Shown: piece after piece, positions 47,560 to 57,800 of the stretch | How positions within the stretch are numbered: the first letter of the stretch is position 1 | Layout: each line of letters opens with the position of its first letter | Origin: Sipunculus nudus | Lineage: Eukaryota; Annelida; Sipuncula; Golfingiida; Sipunculidae | Reading direction: 5' to 3' | Assembly (NCBI GenBank): GCA_026874595.1 | Contig: CM049321.1 | Span: 13,781,479 to 13,845,478, forward strand | DNA: 64,000 nucleotides | Position numbers and translations under genes: made by a program | The notes under the pieces: model-generated | What the model was told of the DNA's origin: nothing | The model's input: only the letters and a program-made list of their open reading frames with translations | The model's database searches: none

Positions 47560-47738
47560 ATGTATTGCAAACTGCTCCAGCAAGTTTGAGAGCTCACAGA
47601 GAACTTTGGAATAGCATATCAGCAAAATAGTAATCGGAAAGAATTGATTCGGAGGTTAATAATCGATTACAATTTAAACGAGGGCTTGCAATTCAATACC
47701 TAATTTTTTCTATGCATTGAACATTTCACCCCTGGCTG
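47560..47738 (+). repeat. GATTCAATT-rich MITE (family O), 3' fragment
   Basis: GAGAGCTCACAGAGAACTTT, AGAATTGATTCGGAGGTTAA, GATTACAATTTAAACGAGGG and the end CATTTCACCCCTG match the right part of 34156-34602. Confidence 0.6.
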
Positions 47739-49002
47739 TCATGTCCTGGGAAAAACATGTTCCTTCAAGGTATAGTGGGGCAGGGTTATAAACTTGGTTA
47801 TTCTTTGAGCACTGTGTCTTAAATAAGGCTAAACTGTTCCAAACTACTTTGCATATTGCCATATGTATAATAAATCATCACATGTTCTGCCTGGCGATAC
47901 ACAACCCTCTTCATTGCCTTATCCTTGTGCATCCTCTGTTGACCCTGTGTCTAGTAAGATAAATATAGTTTCACCCAAGAAATTGTGAATGAACCATGAG
48001 ATTGGTTAAACCAATCATTTGACGATACATAAGAATACTAGGTTGTGCATAATATATTGATACGGCAGCACTGCAGAACCAGTAAAGCTTCATTAATGAC
48101 AGCATTTATTAACAGTAAAGTGTGGGGGAGGGCGGTGCCTTAATATTTCCAGCATTACAAAACATAATTATTAAGCCTTCTGGATTTCTAGTTTTACATC
48201 AAATTACATGCACAGGACTATAAATTACCTGGAAGTCATTAACACCAGTCTCAAGTAAAGCCTTCTGGTTCATTCAAAATATCAACATTTTGATTGGGAG
48301 GCACCAGCGGAGATCAAACTGTTGTATCACACTTGTGACAGTTAACATCCCCTAGTGAGGACTGTCACTTAAATTTATTGCCGAATGACCAGATATTTTC
48401 TTTATTTTTTTACAGGAATGCTGGAATAAATCTTTTTAATAAAATATAATTAATAACAATATATTGTCTCACTTATCAAACTCCTGACTGAGTGATCCCC
48501 TCTGCTGTGTAGGTTTACATACCTGTCACAGTTCAACAACCCCCTCCCCGGTCACCTCCAGTACAAAGCTGACCGCTCATTCTGATCATCAGCTCTATTA
48601 TATAATGAAATAGCTGTATCAATACCATAGGATCCTTTGAATTAAAGTTCTCTTCATTGAAATCCAGCTCACCTCCAAAATTTAATGGACTGTTCATTTT
48701 GTGTTGTCCTAACCCTACACAAACTATCAACAAAATCTGTTCAGGACTTTATGGGGAAATTTGCTGATTGACAAAACAAAGGATTAACAACGACTGATGG
48801 TGTATAATTATATTTTAAAATCTTAATGATAAGAATCAGACCTGCAAAACCCATTATTTTCCAAAATCCCCATCATTTTGAATCCATGCTAAGTTTTCAG
48901 AATATGTATATGGCAAGGGGTCTCAGAACATTAGCAAGTAAAATATTCAAGAAAATCTGAAACAATGCTGACACATTTAGAACATTAACAACAACTTACA
49001 GC
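47739..49002. other. unassigned DNA
   Basis: Nothing recognisable. Confidence 0.35.
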
Positions 49003-49485
49003 ATTAGGGATTTGTTGTAAAATGATGCTGGATAATTGAGAGAAAGAAAAGAACTGTGATCAATTATTAATCGTTTTAGGTACCTTCTATATTACAGTGA
49101 TATCTTTTGTATGGAATCATACATAGAATAATGACCAGGTGACAAGAGTTAAAATTTCACATAATGCTTAAAGTCAGTTTGACTTTGACATCAGGCTTGA
49201 GTCCAGGTAATGGGCAGGTTGTTGAAACTTGTTCATACTTCAGAGGGACCGTCCATTTTTGTCAACATTTATGGGGAAAAACCTCCAAGTTCTACTGGGT
49301 TGGAGGCTGTGTTCTACTTTGGCTGGGCTAAAATGTTGACATTTTGCAGAGCTGAGAACTTTAAAAATTGTCTATCTTAATTCTCATTTAATCATCTAGC
49401 TTGACCCATAATCTTATCACCAAAGTCAAAATCCAGCTTGTTGGCAATTAGCAAGCCCAGCATAGCTAGCATGTAATGTCCTGGC

Positions 49486-49990
49486 CTCAGAGTTCTGCAC
49501 GTGCATTGAGCACAGGTCCTCCTAAACACCAAAAACACCAGTGTTTTGGGTACTTGTGACGAAACACCACGAAACACCTTTTGAATTCGAATTTAAAGCA
49601 AAACACTGGCATCAGTTAATAAATTATCATCTGTTGCATATGTCAATGCAGAATTGTGCCACTATTCTGTAAAATAAAAGAAAGCAATAGTGTTTTGAAC
49701 AACTGAGAAGTGCTCTGCTTGTTTGCGACTTGCGTCACTAGGGGGCAGCGTCATAGCTTGCATAAACGGCTGCCGTGTCCGCCGTTGAACCAACCATGGC
49801 ACGAAGCACTCGTTCTTATCTTTATTTCATAAATTTATAACACAAAATTGCAGAGATATATCCATCAAATGATTATTTATCGATTGGTGTTACGTTTTGG
49901 GTTCAGGTTTGAACTTAAGTGGGTGTTTCATGGTGTTTCATCACAGATTTAGGGGGACCGTTGAGCACTGCATGTGTAATGGTCAGTTTA
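49486..49990. repeat. inner inverted repeat with GTGTTTCGTGGTGTTTCGTCAC arms
   Basis: The left arm (49486-49590), read in reverse, gives AAAGGTGTTTCGTGGTGTTT, CGTCACAAG, then TTTAGGAGGACCTGTGCTCA. The right arm (about 49905-49990) gives GTGGGTGTTTCATGGTGTTT, CATCACAGA, TTTAGGGGGACCGTTGAGCA. Frames on both strands (49392-49577 and 49897-50097) are by-products of the arms. Confidence 0.6.
49734..49751 (+). promoter_or_regulatory. CTCF-like motif
   Basis: GTCACTAGGGGGCAGCG closely resembles the metazoan CTCF core (CCACNAGGGGGCAGC). It lies in the loop of the inner inverted repeat, in a locally GC-rich, CpG-containing patch. Binding is inference. Confidence 0.35.
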
Positions 49991-50707
49991 TAAAGTGTAC
50001 TACCTGTGTACACAGATCTGTTGGTGCAGGCAAGCGTGATTCAGCCAGATACTCATTAGCACTGATGAAACTGATAATCCCCACGTTGTTACTATAAGCT
50101 ATGAACTCTTAATTAATCAATATGATCATTGAATAAATACAAACTTACAACTGTTTGGTACCAGAATGTATGATAATTTCAAGGAAACTTGCAAAATTTG
50201 GTGTTTATCAATGACTGAAAGACCCTGTGAAAGTTTTCCTTATATCATCTTACAAGGCAGTTGATTCAAGATCAAATTCTAATGCAAACCATGCCTAATG
50301 TGCAATTTATGTCTTTTCATGCTTTTTCATATAAATATGTCATAACAATTTTAAAACACAACTTGTACAGGCTATCTATCTATCTGTAATGTAGATATTG
50401 GTGTAGACCTCTGATATTGATTTAGACCAACAGTACATAAATATAACTTATCCTATGGTACCAATATTTTGTTGTTTCTTGTACATGGGGTCATATCAAC
50501 ATTTTAATGTTCTACTTCGGGGGGGGGGGGGGGGTAAAAAAATAGAACTTTTTGTTCTACCCTGTAAATGTTGACAAAAAAATGGACAGTTCTTAAAATG
50601 CAATATATTATAGTTAGTGATCAATTATGCAGAAATGCAAGCAACTTTATCAATTGTGAAAGAAAACAACCAATCAACGATATAATTGATTAATTGGATC
50701 ACCACTA

Positions 50708-52093
50708 AACATAAACCACTCCACAGCATGCCTTACTGTTATATATATCCCTGTACATGAAAACAGAGGTGAAGGTGGCTGAACCATAGCCACGCACAAA
50801 CAGAACAAACCGACTGAGTCATCAACTGTTGCGCCATAACTAGTTGTTATAAAGTTTCTGTATTCCCTGAGACCAGAACACTTCCCCTCATCACTCTTAG
50901 TTACTCATCCTTCCTCTCATGAAATAACCTGGTGAAACCCACAACGTCCAGGCTGCAACATGTTACATGAGAGGTCACACTTGTTGAAAATGTACAATCT
51001 TAGCAAACAGTCCACTCAGAAAACATTATCATGAGAGAAGTTTATGTTCATGATTAAGTTTTTAGCAATAGCCACATTTTATGAAAAAAAAATCTTGTTC
51101 TAAGACAGAGTCTGAATAATCCATGGCAGTTAGTCTATTTTTTTAAATTAAATTTGAGAGGTTCACAAATTGTTAAAAAAGTAACCTCTTAGTAAACAAC
51201 TAACTTAGTTACCAATGCATGTTCATGAAAAAAAAAGCAATAGTCAGGATTCTTGTTTATGAATATCCAAACTTCATGAAAAAACATCTCGACAGAATTT
51301 CCATAATTCATGAGTTTGTCGATTTTTTAAATATTTAAACTTATCTCCAGCAACTAGTACAACCAAACTGACACTTATTTGAAAGGATATGCACTAATTA
51401 ACCTCTCCCTTTCCTTATGGTATATAATTTCATCTGAAAGAAATCTGATTGAAAAGGAAAGTGATTGTACATGCTGAAATGGTCGGCCCTCATCTTCCAT
51501 TACTGGTGTGGGTCATCCTTTTTACATTTACTTTGTATTTATATCTAATTAAGACTGTGTTTCTATAACACATGGTGTGAAAGATCCATAGAGGAGGAAC
51601 TACATCAATAACTCCCCTTAAAACCCCCCTCCCCCAACCGGCCCACCCCCGCAGACTATATGGAGTGGCATCTGGATCAATCAATAACAAAATTTGGAAA
51701 ATATGTGCAACTCTCTTTTGAGAGTTTTAGTGGGAATCTATTGAAATTTCATGATCAATCATCTGTTAGAATCGTTTGACCTCCACAGACTGAAAATTGG
51801 AATGAATCAGTTGTTTTAGAGCTGAAAATTTTGACCGTATAGAGTTACTGGTGCAGACCTGTTCCTTGTTGCAACTAGAATACAGGCCTAGTTTTCTGAT
51901 ATTTATACTTAATAATTCTCCAGTCTGTATGAAATGTGCAGGCCTGCAGAAGGTAAATGACTTAAACAAAGATTAAGCGCTGCTGAAAAAAAAGTAGACG
52001 TCTTAGAAATAAAGAGTGGAATAAATTAAAATTACTGTGTATTCCCCATTTTTATCACAGGCTGAATAAAGAAGTCTTTGCATTGCTCAATTG

Positions 52094-52095
<2 letters not shown>
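50708..52095. other. unassigned DNA
   Basis: Nothing recognisable. A GGTTGGGGGAGGGGGG patch (minus strand, about 51615) is a small G-rich run. Confidence 0.35.

Positions 52096-52160
<65 letters not shown>
52096..52160. repeat. (AT)n microsatellite, ~64 bp
   Basis: Uninterrupted AT dinucleotide run; frames through it on both strands encode alternating Tyr-Ile and are artefacts. Confidence 0.98.
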
Positions 52161-52162
<2 letters not shown>

Positions 52163-52784
52163 GCATATCGATGCATATCATTCCCAAAGTCAGATATATA
52201 CACATGGCACACATCCCAATTCACAAAGATGATGGCATTATCCATGTTGTGACACATGCTGGACATTTGCACACAAAAAAATGTGAAATGTCCCATTCTT
52301 GTTCCAAATGGCCTTTAAAAGCATGAGAAAAATAGTATACATATCAGAATTCTTTCATGAAAAAAGTGCTGCTGTAAAATAAAAGAGTGAAAAAAAAAGA
52401 GTTGTTAGCATCATTTTCAGGAAATCCCCCCCCAAAAATAAGAGTGATTTGGCAGGGCTGATGTGTAAAGTAACCTTGGGCGTTACGTTATAACTTAAAG
52501 TTATAAAGTTAAAGTTATAACACAACAAAACTTTACAGAATTTACTTGCATGAATTAAATGAAAGCGTATATTTCCTCATCTCAAAGCCTATGTTACTTG
52601 CAAAACAATGTTACCAATTATGGCACAGCAACATCCATGATCAGATCATTTCGCACCAACTGATTATAATCCATCATTGGTCCATCACTATCTGAGAGTA
52701 AATTTATCAATTACCTATGCATCTTCTATCTATTGCTCCATCTATCCAACTTCAGTATCTAACTTCTAAAGGCAGGATTTGAAA
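52161..52784. other. unassigned DNA
   Basis: Nothing recognisable except short TTATAAAGTTAAAGTTATAA repeats near 52495-52520. Confidence 0.35.
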
Positions 52785-53164
52785 ATTTTACCTAACACCT
52801 TGGTAAAACCTATTTTACCTATGCTGGGTAAAATAGGCTTTACCCAGGTATTACCCAAGATTTCTAGGTTTTACTTAATTCCTTTTGATTAGAGTGATCT
52901 GCTCAGCTAAACATGAGTGCGAGTGTCAAATAGCTTCTTTCAGACAGGGGTGGTGTGGTCAGAGCCAGTTGGCTTGCTACCAATAATCACAAAATGTGTA
53001 TATCACTTCAGCAGACCAATCAGAAAGAAACCTTAGATTGGGTCCTGCCTGAAGACAGCACATAAACATGGAAACCTCTTAATATAATATGCTGGGCAAA
53101 ACAGTAGTTAAAACATGGGTAAAATTGTTTAATCCAGGTTTTACCCACAAGGTCAGGTAAATTA
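52785..53164. mobile_element. small foldback element with GGTAAAACC arms
   Basis: The left arm TTTTACCTAACACCTTGGTAAAACC..CTATGCTGGGTAAAATAGGC has an imperfect inverted counterpart at the right, GCTGGGCAAAAC..GGTTTTACCCACAAGGTCAGGTAAA. Arms contain internal complementary GGTAAAA/TTTTACC modules, the same architecture as the larger foldback at 11191 but a different sequence. The ~200-bp centre is unrelated single-copy DNA. Confidence 0.65.
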
Positions 53165-53274
53165 AAGTTCTACCCAGTCAAATGCAACTCTGTATGAAGG
53201 TCCTTTCACCATGGTAACAGTAAAGTAGCCATCCAAAAAGAAAATAACATTTCTTGACATTATTCAGCGCTCAA

Positions 53275-53702
53275 CATTAATGGTAAACCACTTGCCCTGG
53301 ACAAGTATAAGTTCCAGAAAATGGTGGTAGGGCAATCAAGATTGGACTCGTACATGCCCATCTGGAAGAGTGGGTCCAACATAAAACCTCAATCTAATAA
53401 AGCCTGAATCCTATCTTATCTTCATTAGGCCATTTTCCCTTTTGCAAAAGTGAAATCATATTGTAATACCAGTTTTAATTACCTCTATGTTAATCTGTGC
53501 AAATACTAAAGAGAAATATTATAATTAAGTAAATTAAGTAAACATTTTAACATTGCAAAATAGTAACATACATTTTGTATCTGTGGCATTTGATTACTGA
53601 TGTTTAGAGGACAAGTAAAAATTTATGCATGACAAAAAAAAAAAAAACGTGAACTTCCTTGCCTAGTGGGCAAGTAGGTTCAAAAGTTAATTTTGAGCCT
53701 TG
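53275..53702 (-). mobile_element. hAT-like MITE (family E), reverse copy
   Basis: Starts CAGCGCTCAACATTAATGGT and ends AAGTTAATTTTGAGCCTTG. It contains CACTTGCCCTGGACAAG, GTGGTAGGGCAATC, TGGGTCCAACATAAAACC and CTAGTGGGCAAGTAGG, i.e. the reverse complement of 31708-31973 with a ~160-bp AT-rich expansion in the middle. Confidence 0.8.
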
Positions 53703-53827
53703 TGTTTAATATGTGTACTTTAAATAACGAGGACCACAGCTCTCTTAAAAGTCTGAATGATAGCTCTAACCTGAGTAAGTCCTAGGCCTTTAAATGATGT
53801 GCCAAAACTGCCAGTCAATAAATTAAA

Positions 53828-54333
53828 CTTAAAGGGGCCCAACCATCTATAAAGCATGTCGAGTTAACACCAAAAATGTCTTACTCCCTTTAATATAAAT
53901 CTGTACCTGCCAAAATATTGCCTTGAAACCGTTTGCTTACTCCTGTAAATGAGTGTTAAAAACAGTAAACCGGGCGCGATTGCAGGTGTCAACATAAACA
54001 CAGTGCGTCGGGTCCCGTGCTGCGTAGAGCCACAACACGTGCCAATCAGGAGCTGCCCGGACAGATTTGGCTCAATAATGTAATACATGTTCCTGCTGGC
54101 TGAAACACAGCATGTTGCCTCTCTTAATAGAACCTCCTGTCACGCAGCCTTGTTGTGGTAAACAGACTGTGTTTACCAACTCACAGGGCCATAACAAGGT
54201 GTTAAACAGTAGTATGCGAGGAAATTAGAATGTGTGCTGGAATGGTTTTGCTGGGAAACTTTTGTATAAGGCAAACTGAACTGATAGTGTAAAAGAATAG
54301 GAAAAATATTGCTCCTAATTATGTCCCTTTAAG
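53828..54333 (+). mobile_element. CTTAAAGGG-ended MITE (family N), copy 2
   Basis: Begins CTTAAAGGGGCCCAACCATC and ends TAATTATGTCCCTTTAAG, giving ~11-bp TIRs (CTTAAAGGGRC). Matches 26688-27190 along its length. A 74-codon minus frame lies inside and is not conserved in the other copy. Confidence 0.8.
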
Positions 54334-54864
54334 TAAATGACACAGAACACTGAGTAAAAGACATATGTTCTTGTCAATGGTGTGTTAAGCTATCAACACC
54401 AGCAAATCTGAAAGAACTTCAGATGTTAATATAAGTACACTGAGCACTTTAAAATAGCAGTACCAGTATACTTGAGGTAAGCATCAAGCTAAATTGTCTC
54501 ATGTTCTGTGAAGTCCCTGCATATAAATACTGTTGTTGGCCTCTTACATCCATTTCGCGATTTTCCACTTTCTTCAGCATTTCATGAGGATTCACAATTT
54601 CACCATAACCTACACTGAAATTATTTGAAATGTTTGATATCACTTACAACAGCAGTCTTTGATTTATACAGGTGACACACATGATCTGTTATTATTCAAT
54701 ATTGGTAAATCTATCTTTTGCTATTAGACTTTCATTAGGACCTCTTTATATCCACAAAGGTTTTATTTTTGAGATATTTCCCCATTCGCAAATAACACAA
54801 ATTTGAAAACCTCACACACAAAAAGACAACCACAGTATTTTCATAGCTGCATGCATTTGCGCGT
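54334..54864. other. unassigned DNA
   Basis: Intronic-looking sequence; no exon recognised. Confidence 0.35.
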
Positions 54865-54967
54865 GCACACACACACACACACACATACTAGAATGAGAGA
54901 GAGAGAGATAAAGAGGGAGAACTCTAGTTTTTTTTCATATTTCTCTTTCTCTTCATTTGTGTGTGTG

Positions 54968-55005
<38 letters not shown>

Positions 55006-55092
55006 ATGTACATATATATTTACACACACATATATAAACCATACATATACAAATGCATGATGCATATATATGTACATGTATACATACATGTA
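54865..55092. repeat. compound microsatellite (CA)n-(GA)n-(GT)n-(TA)n
   Basis: CA run 54865-54886, GA run about 54892-54908, GT run 54957-54968, TA runs 54969-55006 and scattered TATATACA to 55092. It lies about 290 bp from the 3' side of UBE2E exon 2, within the intron. Confidence 0.9.
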
Positions 55093-55377
55093 TACGGTAA
55101 TGTATTCATTGATTATTTATACAAACTTGCCTGAAAATATATGATAGTAAGAAAAACTGACAATAGACCATAATACATTCTTTGGGTGTAATCACATTCC
55201 TTCACACATTGATAAAGTTTTGGTTCTGGAAGATTTCATAAATACCCGGTCTGACACCCAAGTGTGTGTAACCAACCACATCGCATATCTCTGGTCCAAA
55301 TACCAGCTCAATACAAAGGTCGTATTTGACAGTACACCAGTTGACAAACACCTCATAGACAATATCAAATTGTTTAC

Positions 55378-55428
55378 CTGCAGTTCGGGGGTGGGTCCAA
55401 TGTGATCTCAGCCAGTTCTTTCTGGATT
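55378..55428 (-). CDS. UBE2E: UBE2E-type ubiquitin-conjugating enzyme, second coding exon (start of UBC fold)
   Basis: A 51-nt exon bounded by a TTTTCACAG acceptor and a CTGCAG|GTAAAC donor. It completes an Arg codon and encodes [16 protein letters not shown] plus the first two bases of a Ser codon. This is nearly identical to helix 1 and the following turn of UBE2E1/2/3 ([25 protein letters not shown] in vertebrates, known family sequence). Phase is kept on both sides, and the intron separating it from the first coding exon is about 447 bp (55429-55875). The rest of the fold (AGPKGDN, the HPN-like region, active-site Cys, C-terminal RYAT) was not found at lower coordinates on the minus strand. 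The next intron therefore probably runs out of the window. The recognition rests on a 17-residue near-exact match to a highly conserved protein plus correct splice phase. Confidence 0.9.
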
Positions 55429-55875
55429 CTGTGAAAAGAACACACAGAGAGGAGATTGAGTTATCACAGGGGGATTACAACCATAAAACAGATAGAACAA
55501 TTTGACTCGGGCCTGTGGGGCCATTTCAACATGGCGTGCATGCGTTTTACCCGTGACCTCGACTCACCAAACAAATATGCCACAGATAACCAAAACTGCT
55601 GAATTTACCACAAAATGGCACCCACAGTATGAAAGTAGGACCAAAATTGATCTTAAAACCACTAAAAACATTATTATAAACCTTCCAGATTTAGCGTACA
55701 ACAGTTCAGAAGCTTATATGCAAATGAGCTAGGTCGCGCTCAGAGCAGGCGCTTGGTATAATAAATACACACAGACATTTAATAGCTCTCAACTCGACAT
55801 GCTAGATAATAACAACCCTCTAGCGGTTTTTATTCGCTACAAGCTTACATTTTGTGCTATGTATAATAAATATAC

Positions 55876-56039
55876 CTCTTTAGGCTTGTACTGTTGGCCT
55901 TGGCAGTCTTGGGGGCTGCTTTTGAAGCAGGAGTTGGGGAGGGGGTAGACTCTCCCTCCGCTCCCCTGGACCGTCTCCCGCGACCACCACCTCTCCCGCT
56001 AGCGTTCGCAGTCCCACTTGTACTAGTTGAAGCAGACAT
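55876..56039 (-). CDS. UBE2E: UBE2E-type ubiquitin-conjugating enzyme, first coding exon (N-terminal extension)
   Basis: This exon encodes the first 54 residues plus two bases of codon 55 of a class III E2. It starts at an ATG with G at -3 and reads MSASTSTSGTANASG, an arginine/glycine stretch (GRGGGRGRRSRG), a Ser/Pro/Ala-rich linker, then an Ala/Lys-rich segment ending STSLK. The exon stops at AG|GTATAT, and the split codon is completed as Arg by the next exon, giving [20 protein letters not shown]. Vertebrate UBE2E1-3 have the same layout: a low-complexity Ser-rich tail, STSAKR, then the UBC fold. The family charges ubiquitin from E1 and passes it to RING-type E3 ligases; the tail modulates chain building and nuclear import (family knowledge). 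The RG-rich composition is unusual for the family. An in-frame ATG at 56171 would add 44 residues but reads across a good splice acceptor, so I prefer 56039. Confidence 0.88.
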
Positions 56040-56044
56040 TTCCC

Positions 56045-56521
56045 CTATAAGACACAACACAAAATGCAGAAAACCTTGTTTAGTATTGTATATGTCGGTC
56101 AGATGACTTGGAGGAAGGGGATCTTGGTTTGACAGCCGCTTGTCAGAATCTCCGAGATGTATCCTGCACAATCCCCGATATCACAACGGCATGTGAATTA
56201 TTTAAAGATTGATCCGGCTTTGTTCATGGCAAATTGAATCGATAAAATTGGCCATCCGGAATTTCAATAACTACCTGTTGCCTCTGTGTATCAATTAATA
56301 TCCAATGCTGAGACCCTTTTTAATGACTCGTAATTAAGTAAAGGAAAGCAGCCTTGGCTTACATAGGTCCTGGCACGCGTCGCTTGTACGTACATTCATA
56401 TAGGCTGGTCGAGGCCAATTCCGCTAACAAAGGCACTAACATCTATCTCTGATTTCGGCCGCTAAATCCATCAAATTTCACAACAGACATGTCAGGCTGG
56501 TAGCCTGAGTGAGAATCTTAC
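56045..56521 (-). other. inferred 5'UTR intron of the UBE2E gene
   Basis: Bounded by GTAAG at the 5' side and TATAG at the 3' side on the minus strand, with a pyrimidine-leaning tract before the acceptor. The sequence is less AT-rich and contains more CpG than the surrounding DNA (for example CGCGTCGC near 56388 on the plus strand), as expected close to a housekeeping promoter. I see no repeat copies in it. If the transcript starts inside this stretch instead, this would be 5'UTR or promoter. Confidence 0.45.
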
Positions 56522-56671
56522 CTGATCTGATCCTAGTGACACAAAATAAGGAGGAATTCCTGGAATAAACCTAGCAAGTGTTACTGAATATACTCCGCAA
56601 ATAGCGAACGTGTGGACAGACTGAATGCAGCTGTTACACCAACCTCCCCTCATCAGCTGTCAAGCAGTTAA
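56522..56671 (-). other. candidate 5'UTR exon of the UBE2E gene
   Basis: The minus strand shows a consensus donor (ATCAG|GTAAGATTC) with the exon ending at 56522. The coding exon at 56044 has an acceptor (TGTGTCTTATAG|GGGAA-ATG) only 5 nt before the start codon. Together these imply a noncoding leader exon joined to the coding exon across an intron of about 477 bp. The leader could begin at a transcription start of unknown position, or at 56671 after an internal acceptor-like TTTTCCTTTCAG. There is no long reading frame in it. The donor is strong and the pairing with the acceptor is inference; RNA evidence would settle the 5' limit. Confidence 0.5.
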
Positions 56672-57255
56672 CTGAAAGGAAAACGTACTTGCTGCTGCAT
56701 GCGGTATTTTATTTTGGTCTTCAGCAAGATATAGTTGATTAAGTTATATTATGATCGAAATGAGGTGTGTTTCATTCAATTATGTTTAACATGGATGAGA
56801 TCTCGCTGCTTGACACGTGCGCTGACTTCAACGGGAGGCGAAAGGAACAGCCTAAATCTTATCGCATAGCCCGAGTGTTTTGCCACCAGGTTTGTGGCAA
56901 GTCAACCTGTGACATCTCTTGAAGCAGATGTTAGACGCAAATATCCCCCATTTTCCCACACAATGCAGGATATAAAGGACCTCGCATAAATGAGTGCTTA
57001 CGGCATAAGCACAAGTAATTGTGATACAAAATAGCTGAGAAGTTCTGGGGAACGTAAAATAAATTGTTACAGGGAATAAAGTGACCGTTCTGGAGTGAGA
57101 GCTAATTAAATCTCACTCAGAGGAATGTGTTTTACAGCTATTTATATCTAATTAACTTGATTTATCTAGCATGAGTTGTTCTTTTCAACTGCCTTTAGTA
57201 TTATGCATTGGTTTATATGCAGCCAATTTGGGCTATATGATATAACCTATCCCAT
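56672..57255. other. upstream flank and probable promoter side of UBE2E
   Basis: Single-copy-looking DNA with scattered CpG (around 56810-56880) immediately upstream of the candidate leader exon. An AT-rich AAATAAAATA block lies near 56710 on the minus strand, but I cannot call a TATA box or start site with confidence. A short plus-strand frame beginning at 56791 (MDEISLLDTCADFNGR..., 25 codons) is not recognisable. No repeat family member was seen here, which fits a conserved promoter region. Confidence 0.35.
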
Positions 57256-57288
57256 TGTGTGTGTGTGTGTTGGGGGGGGGGGGGGGGG
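57256..57288. repeat. (GT)8 followed by poly-G
   Basis: GT dinucleotide run directly joined to 17 G. Confidence 0.9.
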
Positions 57289-57632
57289 ATGAGGGTGTGT
57301 GCATGTGAAGAAATTTTCGATATTTCCTCTTTCACCATGGATGAATCTGGATTTACAAAAAAGATTCTTGACTCAATAGGCTAATGTCAACTGATTATAT
57401 GTATTGATTTTCTGGTGTTAATATGTTGTATACGAAGAAATTAAAACGAACTTATAATATTTACCTTTAATTTATTGTTATATTTATACAATGTTCAAAA
57501 ATTTTAATTTAAAGATAAATTCCGCTTCGGTGCTACAAACAGAGCATTCATACACGCTTGCACGAGTAGATTTAGTTAACTAATTGACTTATAGTTAAGT
57601 GCAGGTGTATGCTTCATATATAAGTTCACATG

Positions 57633-57800
57633 CAGGCCGAATCCGGGATTTAGAAAAGAAGGGGGGGGGGGGGCAGGCATCCAGGACTAACAAGAAGTCC
57701 TGTGGTCCGGGAAAATGGAATCCTGGCTGGAAAAAAAATTGGTTTGAAATCCTACTAGAGAGGTTGTTGCCGCTTAAAGAGGGGGGGGGGGGGGGGGGCG
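57633..57800. mobile_element. CAGGGGCGGATCC-type MITE, diverged copy with poly-G runs
   Basis: CAGGCCGAATCCGGGATTTA followed by a G14 run (57661) resembles the left end of the elements at 57919, 63796 (reverse) and 63944. A second G18 run lies at 57781. The right boundary is uncertain. The 77-codon frame across it is an artefact. Confidence 0.5.

Larger units (their letters stand above)
49245..50593. mobile_element. 1.35-kb element with GTCCATTTTTGTCAACATTTA inverted ends
   Basis: The left end GTCCATTTTTGTCAACATTT (49251) is matched by the reverse complement TAAATGTTGACAAAAAAATGGAC at 50564-50586. Inside the right end is a G16 run (50519-50534) between TTCTACTTC and TAAAAAAATAGAAC. It contains a further inverted-repeat unit. 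Noncoding. Confidence 0.65.
49003..50707. mobile_element. TAGTGG-ended MITE interrupted by a larger inverted-repeat element
   Basis: The left part (GGATTTGTTGTAAAATGATG.. TTATTAATCGTTTTAGGTAC.. to about 49244) and right part (50594-50707: GATCAATTATGCAGAAATGC, GAAAGAAAACAACCAATC, TTGATTAATTGGATCACCAC) match 31594-32236 and 25075-25474. The intervening ~1.35 kb is another element. Confidence 0.65.
1..55377 (-). other. inferred large UBE2E intron (or intron plus downstream DNA)
   Basis: The UBE2E gene runs leftward, and after the donor at 55377 I found no further UBE2E exon by looking for reverse complements of conserved peptides (GDNIYEW, YEGGVFF, PEYPFKPPK, CNINSQG, RQWTKRY). The simplest reading is one intron of at least 55 kb. 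Vertebrate UBE2E2 also has very long introns near its 5' end (family knowledge). The stretch is filled with transposons and tandem repeats listed separately. Absence was judged by eye, so a short or diverged exon could be missed. Confidence 0.5.

Noticed and set aside
52032-52326. Tyr-Ile repeat frames on both strands
   Set aside because: They are the (AT)n run read as codons.
56791-56868. Short upstream reading frame MDEISLLDTCADFNGR.. on the plus strand near the UBE2E promoter
   Set aside because: Only 25 codons, opposite strand to UBE2E, and no family resemblance; noted in the promoter entry only.
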